NCBI GenBank assembly: GCA_944320135.1
Contig: CALUGI010000008.1
Coordinates: forward strand, 32,712 to 96,711
DNA: 64,000 nucleotides
From: an uncultured Phocaeicola sp.
GTDB lineage: Bacteria; Bacteroidota; Bacteroidia; Bacteroidales; Bacteroidaceae
Direction: 5' to 3'
The position numbers and the translations under genes were made by a program. This document shows, one piece after another, positions 17,554 to 26,007 of the stretch (the stretch's first letter is position 1; every line of letters begins with the position of its first letter). The notes beneath the pieces were generated by a model. That model did no database searches. It saw only the letters and a list, made by a program, of their open reading frames with translations, and had not been told where the DNA came from.

Positions 17554-18759
17554 TTACATCATCTCGTCTTTATGGTTGGCGTAGTAGGCACGGAGCGGAG
17601 TGGAGAGCACCTTGATGAATCCTTTCGCGTCTTCCGCCGTCCAGCCTTTCTGCATTTCACCATACTCGCCGAACTTGTTCTTCACGAGGTCGTCCTTCGA
17701 TTCCACGCCTACGGTAGAGAAGCCATACGGACGGAGTTCCAGAATAGCCGTACCGTTCACGTTGCGCTGCGATTCGGTCAGCATGGCCTCAATGTCACGC
17801 ATCACAGGTTCCAGATACTGGCTTTCGTGGAGGAACATGCCATACCAATTGGCAACCTGATCTTTCCAGTACTGCTGCCATTTGCTAAGCGTATATTTCT
17901 CCAGGAAGCGGTGCGCGCCGATAATCAGCATCGGAGCGGCGGCCTCGAAGCCCACACGTCCCTTGATACCGATGATGGTGTCGCCCACGTGCATATCGCG
18001 TCCGATACCATAAGGAGCACCGATTTCCTCTACTTTCTGAATGGCCTTGATCTTGTCGTCGAACACTTCACCGTTCACGGCATACAGCTCGCCTTTCCTG
18101 AACTCCAGCTTCAGTTGCTCGCTTCCGTCTTTTGTCACCTGCTTCAGGTACGCGCTTTCCGGCAGCCCCTGAGCGGAATCCAGAATCTCACCTCCGCAGA
18201 TGGAAGTTCCCCAAATGCCTACATTATATGAATATTTCAGTTTGGTGAAGTCCGCTTCAAATCCGTGCTCTTTCAGGTAATTGATTTCATAGTCACGGCT
18301 GAGCACCATGTCGCGCGTCAGCGTGATGATTTCCACACCCGGAGCCATTACTAAGAAAGTCATGTCGAAGCGCACCTGGTCGTTGCCTGCGCCTGTAGAG
18401 CCGTGCGCGATGGCATGTGCGCCGATTTCGTTGGCATAGCGCGCGATGGCCAGTGCCTGGAAGATACGTTCCGAGCTGACAGAGATAGGATAAGTGCCGT
18501 TGCGCAGCACATTCCCGAAAATCATGTATTTCAGACTTTTCTCATAATATTCCTGCGTCACGTCGAGCGTCACGTATTTCACCGCACCCAGCTTGTAGGC
18601 ATTTTCCTCGTTCTTCTTCAGTTGTTCGGCACTGAATCCGCCCGTGTTGGCACAGGCCGCATACACTTCATATCCCTTCTCCTTGGCCAGATACATCACG
18701 GTGAAGGATGTGTCCAGTCCGCCGCTGAAAGCAACGACCACTTTTTTCTTTTCTTCCAT
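17554..18759 (-). CDS. argG: argininosuccinate synthase ArgG
   Basis: Condenses citrulline and aspartate with ATP. I start it at 18759 (MEEKKKVVVAFSGGLDTSF); the frame is open 126 bases further into the GNAT gene but that extension is unrelated shadow. The ATP P-loop AFSGGLDTS is at residues 9 to 17, and SVGVESKDD-like VGVESKDDLVKNKFGEYG lies near the end. The 401-residue length matches the family. Contains IAHGSTGAGNDQVRF, the citrulline/aspartate binding motif. Confidence 0.97.
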   Translation of the reverse strand: MEEKKKVVVAFSGGLDTSFTVMYLAKEKGYEVYAACANTGGFSAEQLKKNEENAYKLGAVKYVTLDVTQEYYEKSLKYMIFGNVLRNGTYPISVSSERIFQALAIARYANEIGAHAIAHGSTGAGNDQVRFDMTFLVMAPGVEIITLTRDMVLSRDYEINYLKEHGFEADFTKLKYSYNVGIWGTSICGGEILDSAQGLPESAYLKQVTKDGSEQLKLEFRKGELYAVNGEVFDDKIKAIQKVEEIGAPYGIGRDMHVGDTIIGIKGRVGFEAAAPMLIIGAHRFLEKYTLSKWQQYWKDQVANWYGMFLHESQYLEPVMRDIEAMLTESQRNVNGTAILELRPYGFSTVGVESKDDLVKNKFGEYGEMQKGWTAEDAKGFIKVLSTPLRAYYANHKDEMM

Positions 18760-18787
18760 GATTGATATGTTTTTCGGTTTTTTAGTC

Positions 18788-19357
18788 TTAAAAATTGGTG
18801 ACCTTGTCGTCCGTATGCAGGGCAGGGTCATAGAGCATGGCCGTGCAGATGCAGAACTTGCGGTTCTTGGCCATGAGAATCTCATGATTGATGCAGCCCT
18901 CGCATCCTTTCCAGAAAGCCTCGTCGTCGGTCAGCTCATTGAACGTCACCGGCACATAGCCCAGCTCCGTGTTCATCTTCATGACGGCCGCTCCTGAAGT
19001 CAGGCTGAAGATTTTCGCTTTCGGCCATCGGAGACGGGCCAGCGTGAACGATGCGTGCTTGATACGCTTGGCGAGTCCCAGACCGCGATATTTGGGGTGT
19101 ACAATCAAACCGGACGTGGCCACGTATTGCTTGTTCCCCCATGACTCGATGTAAGTGAATCCGGCAAAATCATCCCCGCAAAGGGCGATGATAGCTTTCC
19201 CCTCCTTCATCTTGGTAGCCACATATTCGTGCGTGCGTTCGGCGATTCCCGTGCCGCGCACCTTGGCCGCTTCTCTGATGGTGTCCAAAATTGTGTCAAC
19301 GTAAACCTCGTGTGAGGCGTCGGCTACCATTACATCAATTTGTTTAGTAGGTTCCAT
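18788..19357 (-). CDS. GNAT acyltransferase of the arginine operon, candidate N-acylglutamate synthase
   Basis: 189 residues with the GNAT acyl-CoA motif GLIVHPKYRGLGLAKRIKHA near residues 83 to 102 and a following ARLRWPKAKIFSLTSGAA strand-helix. It is placed between argR and argG, and the operon otherwise lacks any gene for the first step (N-acylation of glutamate). I infer that it supplies N-succinyl- or N-acetylglutamate. The C-terminal third (FWKGCEGCINHEILMAKNRKFCICTAML) is cysteine-rich and unlike classical ArgA. No amino-acid-kinase domain is fused. The function is from context only. Confidence 0.75.
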   Translation of the reverse strand: MEPTKQIDVMVADASHEVYVDTILDTIREAAKVRGTGIAERTHEYVATKMKEGKAIIALCGDDFAGFTYIESWGNKQYVATSGLIVHPKYRGLGLAKRIKHASFTLARLRWPKAKIFSLTSGAAVMKMNTELGYVPVTFNELTDDEAFWKGCEGCINHEILMAKNRKFCICTAMLYDPALHTDDKVTNF

Positions 19358-19378
19358 TCTTGTTTCTCTATAATTATT

Positions 19379-19861
19379 TTATATATGGTTTATATTCGGG
19401 ATGATGGTTGACAATGCTTCCAGAACGGCCGTGCGGAGCGTGTTTTCGCGCACTACCAGCATGATGGTGTCGTCGCCTGCGATAGTTCCGATGATTTCAT
19501 GGAAGTTGTGCATGTCGATGTCGTATGCCAGACTGCTTGCATATCCGGGACGGGTCTTGATGACGGCGATGTTGGCCGAAAACTCGATGGAGACGAAACC
19601 GTTGTGACGGAGCATCTCGCTCGCGCTCTGCGGTTCGGTCATGCGCTTGTACATCGTGTTGTTTGGCAGAACATACACATAGTTTCCGTTCATGCTGGCC
19701 GCCTTAGCCACCTTCAGCTGCTTCAGGTCGCGCGAGAGGGTGGCCTGTGTGAGCCGGAAGCCTTCTTTGGCAAGTTCGCTCAAAAGCTCTTCCTGGCTGC
19801 CCACTTCCTTGCTGGAGATAATCATCTTGATGGAATCGAGTCTGCTGTTCTTGTTCTTCAT
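19379..19861 (-). CDS. argR: arginine repressor ArgR
   Basis: 160 residues: N-terminal winged helix (SRLDSIKMIISSKEVGSQEELLSELAKEGFRLTQATLSRDLKQL, with the recognition helix QATLSRDLK) and a C-terminal arginine-binding hexamerisation domain with GTIAGDDTIMLVVRE. It heads the operon argR, GNAT, argG, argC, argD and probably represses it through an ARG box overlapping its own start. Confidence 0.95.
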   Translation of the reverse strand: MKNKNSRLDSIKMIISSKEVGSQEELLSELAKEGFRLTQATLSRDLKQLKVAKAASMNGNYVYVLPNNTMYKRMTEPQSASEMLRHNGFVSIEFSANIAVIKTRPGYASSLAYDIDMHNFHEIIGTIAGDDTIMLVVRENTLRTAVLEALSTIIPNINHI

Positions 19862-19877
19862 TGCATAATTATTCTTT
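19860..19877 (-). promoter_or_regulatory. ARG box overlapping the argR start codon
   Basis: Read on the minus strand, AAAGAATAATTATGCAAT fits the ArgR consensus WNTGAATWWWWATTCANW at 16 of 18 positions. It sits 10 to 25 bases downstream of the -7 box, ideal for autorepression. A weaker A+T-rich look-alike lies at about 19365-19383 before the GNAT gene. Confidence 0.65.
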
Positions 19878-19885
19878 TAACGCCG

Positions 19886-19893
19886 CAAATATA
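19886..19893 (-). promoter_or_regulatory. -7 box of the arginine operon
   Basis: TATATTTG on the minus strand, 25 bases before the argR start; TTTG of a possible -33 element lies about 22 bases further upstream. Confidence 0.62.
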
Positions 19894-20024
19894 CGGATAA
19901 TATTGAAACAATATACAAACATGGCATTTTTTTTGATGCCGGCGCTAAAAATTTAAACATTGCCTTCGCATAATATCTGCAAAGCCGCATCCGGCGCAAC
20001 GTCCGGCAACTTCCCTCACCTAAA

Positions 20025-20112
20025 AAAACGCGCCGGCGTTCCAAGCAAAACGTGCGGACATTCGGGACAAAACATGCAGGCGCTTTGCCGGCGAACCGCA
20101 ACAAATTTTCCC
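20025..20112. repeat. 22-bp periodic array D (four units)
   Basis: Three successive 22-base units starting AAAAC at 20025, 20047 and 20069, then a fourth, weaker unit at 20091. The first three read AAAAC followed by GC-rich sequence and a T-rich part at position 15 on. The array lies between the argR and HTCS promoters, 50 bases upstream of the latter. The remainder of the 19862-20207 gap shows no gene. Confidence 0.75.
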
Positions 20113-20161
20113 CAAAGCGCGAAAAGCAAGGAAATAACGAAACAGATAAGAAATATTTTTC

Positions 20162-20169
20162 TAAATTTG
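20162..20169 (+). promoter_or_regulatory. -7 box of the HTCS gene
   Basis: TAAATTTG, 38 bases before the ATG at 20208. Confidence 0.6.
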
Positions 20170-20207
20170 TTTCTGCAAACAAAAAGCCTGAGTGCCTACA
20201 GTCAACA

Positions 20208-23200
20208 ATGAAAACATGCAAGCATCCGACAATCGGAAAAACAATTTTGCACTTCTTGTGCTTTTTACTCTGCATAACGGCAAATGCACAAGACATATTT
20301 TTCCGTCATCTGACCTCGGCCGACGGATTGTCTCACAATTCCGTGACATCCATCTACCAAGACGAACGCGGAATAATCTGGTTCGGCACACGAAACGGAG
20401 TCAGTCTTTATAACGGAAAAGGCTTCATGGTCTACAAGCGGGAAAAAGACAACGCCAACAGTTTGCTGCACAACCAAATACTGAACATAACCGGAGACAA
20501 GAACGGGCACGTTTACATCCTCACGATAAGAGGCGTTACGGCTTACGACATAGAAAAAGATGAGTTCAGCACATTGAAGACCGGAGCGAAAGCCCAATGT
20601 ATGTCAGACGGAAAACTGTATGTTCTGTCTCCGGACGGGATAAACGTTTATCGTTCCGGCAAAAGTTTTATGTCCCGCCGATTGCCATCGGTTCCGTTGG
20701 AGCAGACGAGCGGCTTTTATGTGAGCAACGACTCTATCTTCATTTCTTCGCGCAAACGAAACGTATATTTGTTTCCCCCTGACGGGGAGGCGCAACAGAT
20801 TTTGCCGATTGAGGCATCCAGAATATTCAAGGACAGCCGCAACTGCTATTGGATGATGGATGCCCGCAAAGGTACGGGTGCATACGCCTGGCATCCGAAC
20901 GGAGGCATAAAACATTACGTGTCTGTAGCGGAAGATGCCGGAACCTTGTCGTCAAACATAACCCAGTCTTGCTGTGAAGACCAAGAAGGGAATATATGGA
21001 TCGGGACTTTTGACGGATTAAACAAATTCAATCCGGCCACAGGCGAGTTCACTCGCTACAAAAGATGCGGAAGCAAAGGAACGCTGACCCATTCGTCAAT
21101 AAAAAGCCTGTATTGCGACCGGCAAGGAACGGTTTGGGCCGGAACCTACTTCGGCGGAGTAAACTATTTCAACACCCACAAACGGATATACAAAGAATAC
21201 CACATCTCGGAAGAAGAACCCAAGGGACTAAGCTCCCCCATCGTAGGCCGTATTATAGAAGACAAAAATTCCAATTTATGGATATGCACAGAAGGAGGCG
21301 GACTGAACAAGCTGGACTCTCTTGGACGAATCAGGAAATATTTGTCGGGAGACTCCCCATCTACGCTGTCCCATAACAATATAAAAGCAATCTATTACGA
21401 CTCTATACATTCTCTGATATGGGTAGGCACGCACATGGGGGGCTTGAACAAATTCGACATGAAAACAGAACGTTTCGTCCGCTACCGGCACCGCAACGGC
21501 GATGCCGCATCTCTCCCCTCTGACATAATATCAGATATAATCCCTTATAAAGGCAGTCTCCTGCTGGCAACCCACAACGGAATCGCCGTTTTCACTCCGG
21601 CAAGCGGGAAAAGCCGTCTGCTGCTGACGAACAAGGCAGACAGACAGGGGACAAAATCAACGCTCGACCTGCAATTAGACCACACAAACAAACTATGGAT
21701 TGTAAACAACAACAATGGAGTATGCTCTTACGATTTCCATACAAAAAGACTTCGCTTCTACAAATACAGTCCGCATACGGCAAACAGCATATCAAGCAAC
21801 AGCGTAAATTCCGTATTCATGGACAGCAAAAAACGCTTGTGGTTTTGCACCAATGAAAACGGGCTTGACTTGTACCGGCCTTCGACCGACGATTTCCAGA
21901 ATTATGACATGCTGAAAAACGGCTTGGCAAGCAACGTCGTATATAACGTCTGCGAACTGTCTCCTGACACGCTTCTTGTAACGACAGACAAAGGCATCTC
22001 TATCTTGGACTGCCTTTCCGGAAGATTTGAAAACTACGATGAACTTCCGCTCGACTACATCAATGAAAACTCGCTTGCCAGAACAAAAAAAGGAGAAGTG
22101 TACATCGGCGGCGTGAACGGACTGATATCATTCTCGCCTTCAGACCTGAAGAAAACGGAACGCCCCTACAGCATCATCCCGTTCAGGCTTTTGGTCAACG
22201 GAGAAGAAGTGAAAGTCCAGGACGGCGGAATCTTGTCAAAGTCATTGGCGGCAACAAAAGAAATAACGTTGTCTGCACGCCACAGCGTTTTCACGTTAGA
22301 ATACGCAGTGACCGACTATATTCCTTTCAACAAAGACAAAATAGTCTATCGCCTGGAAGGATTCTCAAACGAATGGACGGATGCAAACGACAGACGCTTC
22401 ATCACTTTCACGAATTTAGATGCCGGAGAATATACATTGATTATAAAAGCCCTGAACAGAGACGAGAAATTGATACCGCCTTACCGTCTTAAGATAAAAG
22501 TGCTTCCGCCCCTATACCTTACGACATGGGCATGTTTTGCCTATGCCGTTTGTGCTGTTGCGGCCATTTGCTTTTGGGTCCGTGCCTACAAGAGGCGAAT
22601 CAGGCTGCAGGAATCGCTGAAATATGAAAAGAAACACGCCGAAGATATAGAAAAGCTCAACCACATCAAACTCCGTTTCTTCACGAATATCTCTCACGAG
22701 TTCCGCACGCCGCTGACATTGATTACCGGCCAAATAGAAATGTTGCTCCAAAACCGTTCTTTAGCGCCCGGCTTATACGACAAAGTGGCAAGCATCTATA
22801 GAAACTGCCTGCTGATGAAGAATCTGATAACGGAATTATTGGATTTCCGAAAGCAAGAACAAGGATTCATGAAAATAAAAGCGAGCGAACACAATGTCGT
22901 TGATTTCGTTTATAAACATTATCAGCTGTTCCAAGACTACGCACGCCGCAGAAATATTACGTTCAGATTCCTGAAGATGAACGATGAGATTCGTCTATGG
23001 TACGATGCCAGGCAAATGAGCAAGGTGCTCAACAATCTGATTTCAAACGCATTCAAACACACAAAAGAGGGCGACACGATTGTTGTGGCAATAAAGCAAT
23101 CAAAGAATGAGGTTGCAATAGAGGTAGCTGATACAGGAAAAGGAATACCGCCAAAAGATTTGGGACATATTTTTGAACGCTTCTATCAAACGGACATGTC

Positions 23201-24227
23201 CGAAACCGGCACCGGAATAGGCTTGGCCTTAGCGAAAGGCATCATAGACTTGCACCACGGGAAAATAGAAGTTACAAGCGAACTGAATGAAGGAACCACT
23301 TTCACCGTCCGCTTGCTGACCGGAAACGAACATTTCAACCCGGAACAAATCAAAATGGAAGAAGTGCTGGAAGAACAAAGCGTGCCGGCAAGTCCTAACG
23401 ACATTGAATACCACACGCCAATGATTCCAAACAATCTTGAAGGCAATGGCACAAAATACAAAGCCTTAATTGTGGAAGACAATGCAGCATTATGCCGTTT
23501 GCTGGCTGACATCTTTAGCCCGATATACCAAGTCGTCATTGCATCAGACGGATGCGAAGGGTTGCAGAAGATATATGAAGAAAATCCGGATATTGTGGTC
23601 AGCGACATCGTCATGCCCAAAATGTCCGGAATAGAACTGTGCAAAGCCGTGAAAAAAGATTTTGAAATATGCCATATACCCGTCATCCTGCTAACGGCAT
23701 GCGCTTCGAACGAGAACAATCTGGAAAGTCTGAAATTGGGCGCTGACGACTATATAACAAAACCGTTTGATGCAAACATCCTTTTAGCCCGTTGCAACAA
23801 CCTCATCAACAACCGCAAGCTGCTTCAAGAAAAATTCTGCAAACAGCCGCAGGCAGACGTGCAGATGCTTGCCACAAACACAATGGACAAGGAATTTATC
23901 GATAAAATAATCAACGTCATAGAAAAACGGATTGACGATGCAAACTTCAATATAGACTGTATAGCTGAAGAAATAGGATATTCCCGCTCCAGACTGTTCC
24001 GGAAAATGAAAGCCGTCACCGGACAGACTCCGGCAGAGTTTGTCATGGTAATCCGCTTGAAGCGTGCAGCAACTATGTTACGGCAGCACCCGGAGCTAAG
24101 CGTTTCCGAAATATCAGACCAATTGGGATTCGGCTCTGCCAAATATTTCAGCAAATGCTTTAAGGACAGATACCGCATGGCTCCCTTAGCTTACAGGAAA
24201 GGAGAAGACCAACATATCTGCCCTTAA
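20208..24227 (+). CDS. hybrid two-component system (HTCS) regulator of the adjacent utilisation locus
   Basis: One-protein sensor and transcription factor of about 1339 residues, inner-membrane. Starting at 20208 gives a signal/anchor (TILHFLCFLLCITANAQ). The periplasmic part has two-component-regulator propeller repeats (DERGIIWFGTRNGV, DQEGNIWIGTFDGLNKF, DKNSNLWICTEGGGLNKLD and others), then a Y_Y_Y domain (about 700 to 765), one transmembrane helix (about 773 to 795), a HisKA domain with His830 in ISHEFRTP, an ATPase domain (DTGKGIPP, GTGIGLALAKGI), a receiver with Asp1133 and a C-terminal AraC helix-turn-helix (about 1228 to 1331). Such proteins bind a glycan fragment and activate susCD-type operons. 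The gene converges with the first sulfatase, 19 bases away. Confidence 0.95.
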   Translation: MKTCKHPTIGKTILHFLCFLLCITANAQDIFFRHLTSADGLSHNSVTSIYQDERGIIWFGTRNGVSLYNGKGFMVYKREKDNANSLLHNQILNITGDKNGHVYILTIRGVTAYDIEKDEFSTLKTGAKAQCMSDGKLYVLSPDGINVYRSGKSFMSRRLPSVPLEQTSGFYVSNDSIFISSRKRNVYLFPPDGEAQQILPIEASRIFKDSRNCYWMMDARKGTGAYAWHPNGGIKHYVSVAEDAGTLSSNITQSCCEDQEGNIWIGTFDGLNKFNPATGEFTRYKRCGSKGTLTHSSIKSLYCDRQGTVWAGTYFGGVNYFNTHKRIYKEYHISEEEPKGLSSPIVGRIIEDKNSNLWICTEGGGLNKLDSLGRIRKYLSGDSPSTLSHNNIKAIYYDSIHSLIWVGTHMGGLNKFDMKTERFVRYRHRNGDAASLPSDIISDIIPYKGSLLLATHNGIAVFTPASGKSRLLLTNKADRQGTKSTLDLQLDHTNKLWIVNNNNGVCSYDFHTKRLRFYKYSPHTANSISSNSVNSVFMDSKKRLWFCTNENGLDLYRPSTDDFQNYDMLKNGLASNVVYNVCELSPDTLLVTTDKGISILDCLSGRFENYDELPLDYINENSLARTKKGEVYIGGVNGLISFSPSDLKKTERPYSIIPFRLLVNGEEVKVQDGGILSKSLAATKEITLSARHSVFTLEYAVTDYIPFNKDKIVYRLEGFSNEWTDANDRRFITFTNLDAGEYTLIIKALNRDEKLIPPYRLKIKVLPPLYLTTWACFAYAVCAVAAICFWVRAYKRRIRLQESLKYEKKHAEDIEKLNHIKLRFFTNISHEFRTPLTLITGQIEMLLQNRSLAPGLYDKVASIYRNCLLMKNLITELLDFRKQEQGFMKIKASEHNVVDFVYKHYQLFQDYARRRNITFRFLKMNDEIRLWYDARQMSKVLNNLISNAFKHTKEGDTIVVAIKQSKNEVAIEVADTGKGIPPKDLGHIFERFYQTDMSETGTGIGLALAKGIIDLHHGKIEVTSELNEGTTFTVRLLTGNEHFNPEQIKMEEVLEEQSVPASPNDIEYHTPMIPNNLEGNGTKYKALIVEDNAALCRLLADIFSPIYQVVIASDGCEGLQKIYEENPDIVVSDIVMPKMSGIELCKAVKKDFEICHIPVILLTACASNENNLESLKLGADDYITKPFDANILLARCNNLINNRKLLQEKFCKQPQADVQMLATNTMDKEFIDKIINVIEKRIDDANFNIDCIAEEIGYSRSRLFRKMKAVTGQTPAEFVMVIRLKRAATMLRQHPELSVSEISDQLGFGSAKYFSKCFKDRYRMAPLAYRKGEDQHICP

Positions 24228-24246
24228 ACATGCAGTGATATTATTT

Positions 24247-25812
24247 TCAATAAGTAATCAGTTCTGGATACCGCTTTTCTTTCGCCCATCGGTCTTGAGA
24301 CACATTCAACCATTTGCCTAATTCCGATTTTAAAAGACAGGCATCTTTCTCTGAGATGTCTTCCAATCTTATTGCATGTTGCTGATAAGGGTCCGACGTG
24401 CGATTGAAAAGAAGATAATCCTCCTTCCGCACCACATAAGTATATTTCGCCGTCCTCACCCCTTTCTCTTTTTTCATATAATAAAACGAAGAAACCGGTT
24501 TGCCCTTTTTGCCATAGTTGCCCGTAAGTATGCCTTCGGAATAATCTGTTCCCATAACCGTTGCCGGGATATCGTCAGCAAGTCCCAACAAACCCAATAA
24601 AGTAGGCATAATATCTACAGCGCCGAACATTAACGACGTATTGAACTGCGGACGCAGTTTATTCGGATAGCGCAAAATGAAAGGAATCATCAATGCCTCT
24701 TCATAAGCCACACTTTTCTGCATCAACCCATGACTCCCCATCATTTCTCCATGATCCGCCGCAAACACGACTATAGTATTGTCAACCTGGCCTATTTCTT
24801 CCAAAACTTCCAATACGCGACCAATCTCGTCGTCTACACTTTTAATAAGAGAGAAATATATTTTTGCCACGAAAGAGAGGCTATCCAAGTTCTTGAACTT
24901 TGAATTTTCTCTGCATCTTGCATTTACATTTGGACGAAGCAACACCTCATCAGGATTTAAGCCTCTGTAGTACTTATTGAAAATATCCTCTTTGCAATCG
25001 TTGACCTTTGAATATGGAGGGTGTGGCGGATTGATTGCCCAAAAGATACTGAATGGCTTTGACGCATCCCGTTCCCCGTTTCTGTTTTGAAGATATTTGA
25101 TTACAACATCAGCTTCCACTTCCGGAGTAAACCGATGAATCGGACAAGCCTCTCCATCCTTCTTTCCATTCACAAGTTCCGGCCGATTCGAAAAAGCGAC
25201 AGCATCAAAATGACCGCCTTTCATCAAATGCTGAAACCAGAACTTATTGCTTTTTCTGCCTCTTCCCTCAGGAATGTAAGTATCAAAGTTAAACGCATAG
25301 TATCCTCCCGGTTCGTTTGTGCTGCCTGCATAGTTTCCGTTTCTATCAAAGTAAGGCTCATTCCGTTGCCAGTGAGTTTTCCCAATATACGCCGTCTCGT
25401 AACCGGCATTTGCCAGCACATCCGTAAAACACACAATATCTTCATGAACGCCTTGCGGACGTCCTTTATAGCAGTTGCTGTCTACACCATTCTTTTCAGG
25501 ATACATTCCAGTAATCAGCATAGCACGATGAGGACTGCTCAACGGTGCCGTGCTACATGCTTGAGTAAACACTACGCTTTGCGTTGCGAATCTATCCAAA
25601 TTAGGTGTATGCACAGGATCTCCTACCGTATTAATGAGATGACGGTACTCCGGCTTGCTCCAAAGGCTTAACGCATTCAATCTATATTGATCCGCAAATA
25701 TATATAAGAGATTAGGAGACTTTGTCCGTTTGCTCTCCTGCCCAAAAGCAGCTGTACACAACAATGAAAAGCCGCACACAGCAGCAGTTAGAATGTTCTT
25801 TCCCATAAGCAT
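24247..25812 (-). CDS. secreted sulfatase, serine type (family S1)
   Basis: About 521 residues with a signal peptide ending near AAFGQ. The active-site motif is S-S-P-H-R followed by AMLITG at residues 92 to 102, the Ser-type form of C/S-X-P-X-R-X4-TG; Ser92 must be converted to formylglycine by a radical-SAM maturase (none in the window). Metal ligands FADQ at 39 to 42 and the late DHGEMMGSHGL motif are present. ATG 25806 is an alternative start (six bases later). It is divergent from susC and convergent with the HTCS gene. Likely removes sulfate from the target glycan; position specificity unknown. Confidence 0.92.
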   Translation of the reverse strand: MLMGKNILTAAVCGFSLLCTAAFGQESKRTKSPNLLYIFADQYRLNALSLWSKPEYRHLINTVGDPVHTPNLDRFATQSVVFTQACSTAPLSSPHRAMLITGMYPEKNGVDSNCYKGRPQGVHEDIVCFTDVLANAGYETAYIGKTHWQRNEPYFDRNGNYAGSTNEPGGYYAFNFDTYIPEGRGRKSNKFWFQHLMKGGHFDAVAFSNRPELVNGKKDGEACPIHRFTPEVEADVVIKYLQNRNGERDASKPFSIFWAINPPHPPYSKVNDCKEDIFNKYYRGLNPDEVLLRPNVNARCRENSKFKNLDSLSFVAKIYFSLIKSVDDEIGRVLEVLEEIGQVDNTIVVFAADHGEMMGSHGLMQKSVAYEEALMIPFILRYPNKLRPQFNTSLMFGAVDIMPTLLGLLGLADDIPATVMGTDYSEGILTGNYGKKGKPVSSFYYMKKEKGVRTAKYTYVVRKEDYLLFNRTSDPYQQHAIRLEDISEKDACLLKSELGKWLNVSQDRWAKEKRYPELITY

Positions 25813-25835
25813 TGCTATTTTAGAATTATCCGATA

Positions 25836-25843
25836 CAAATTTA
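25836..25843 (-). promoter_or_regulatory. -7 box of the first sulfatase
   Basis: TAAATTTG on the minus strand, 24 bases before the ATG at 25812. Confidence 0.58.
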
Positions 25844-25932
25844 AGGGAATCGCCAAATCTTCATACGGCATTTCCGTATTGATTATAGGACAATATCGTG
25901 TACGTAAAGGCTAAAGATACAATTTTGGCATT

Positions 25933-25963
25933 TTATGACACTGAATTATGACATAATATGAGA
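25933..25963 (+). promoter_or_regulatory. direct repeats upstream of susC, candidate HTCS operator
   Basis: TTATGACA occurs at 25933-25940 and 25946-25953, 13 bases apart, followed by a degenerate copy (ATATGAGA). They lie 55 to 75 bases upstream of the susC-like start. AraC-type outputs of HTCS proteins bind direct repeats, so this is a plausible operator. No clear TAnnTTTG box was found before susC. Confidence 0.42.
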
Positions 25964-26007
25964 CTTGTTTTCGCATATTTACGATGAAATTCTAATACAT
26001 TTCTATT

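Noticed and set aside
18760-18885. 42-codon extension of ArgG
   Set aside because: It overlaps the GNAT gene in another frame, and ArgG normally begins a few residues before the P-loop.
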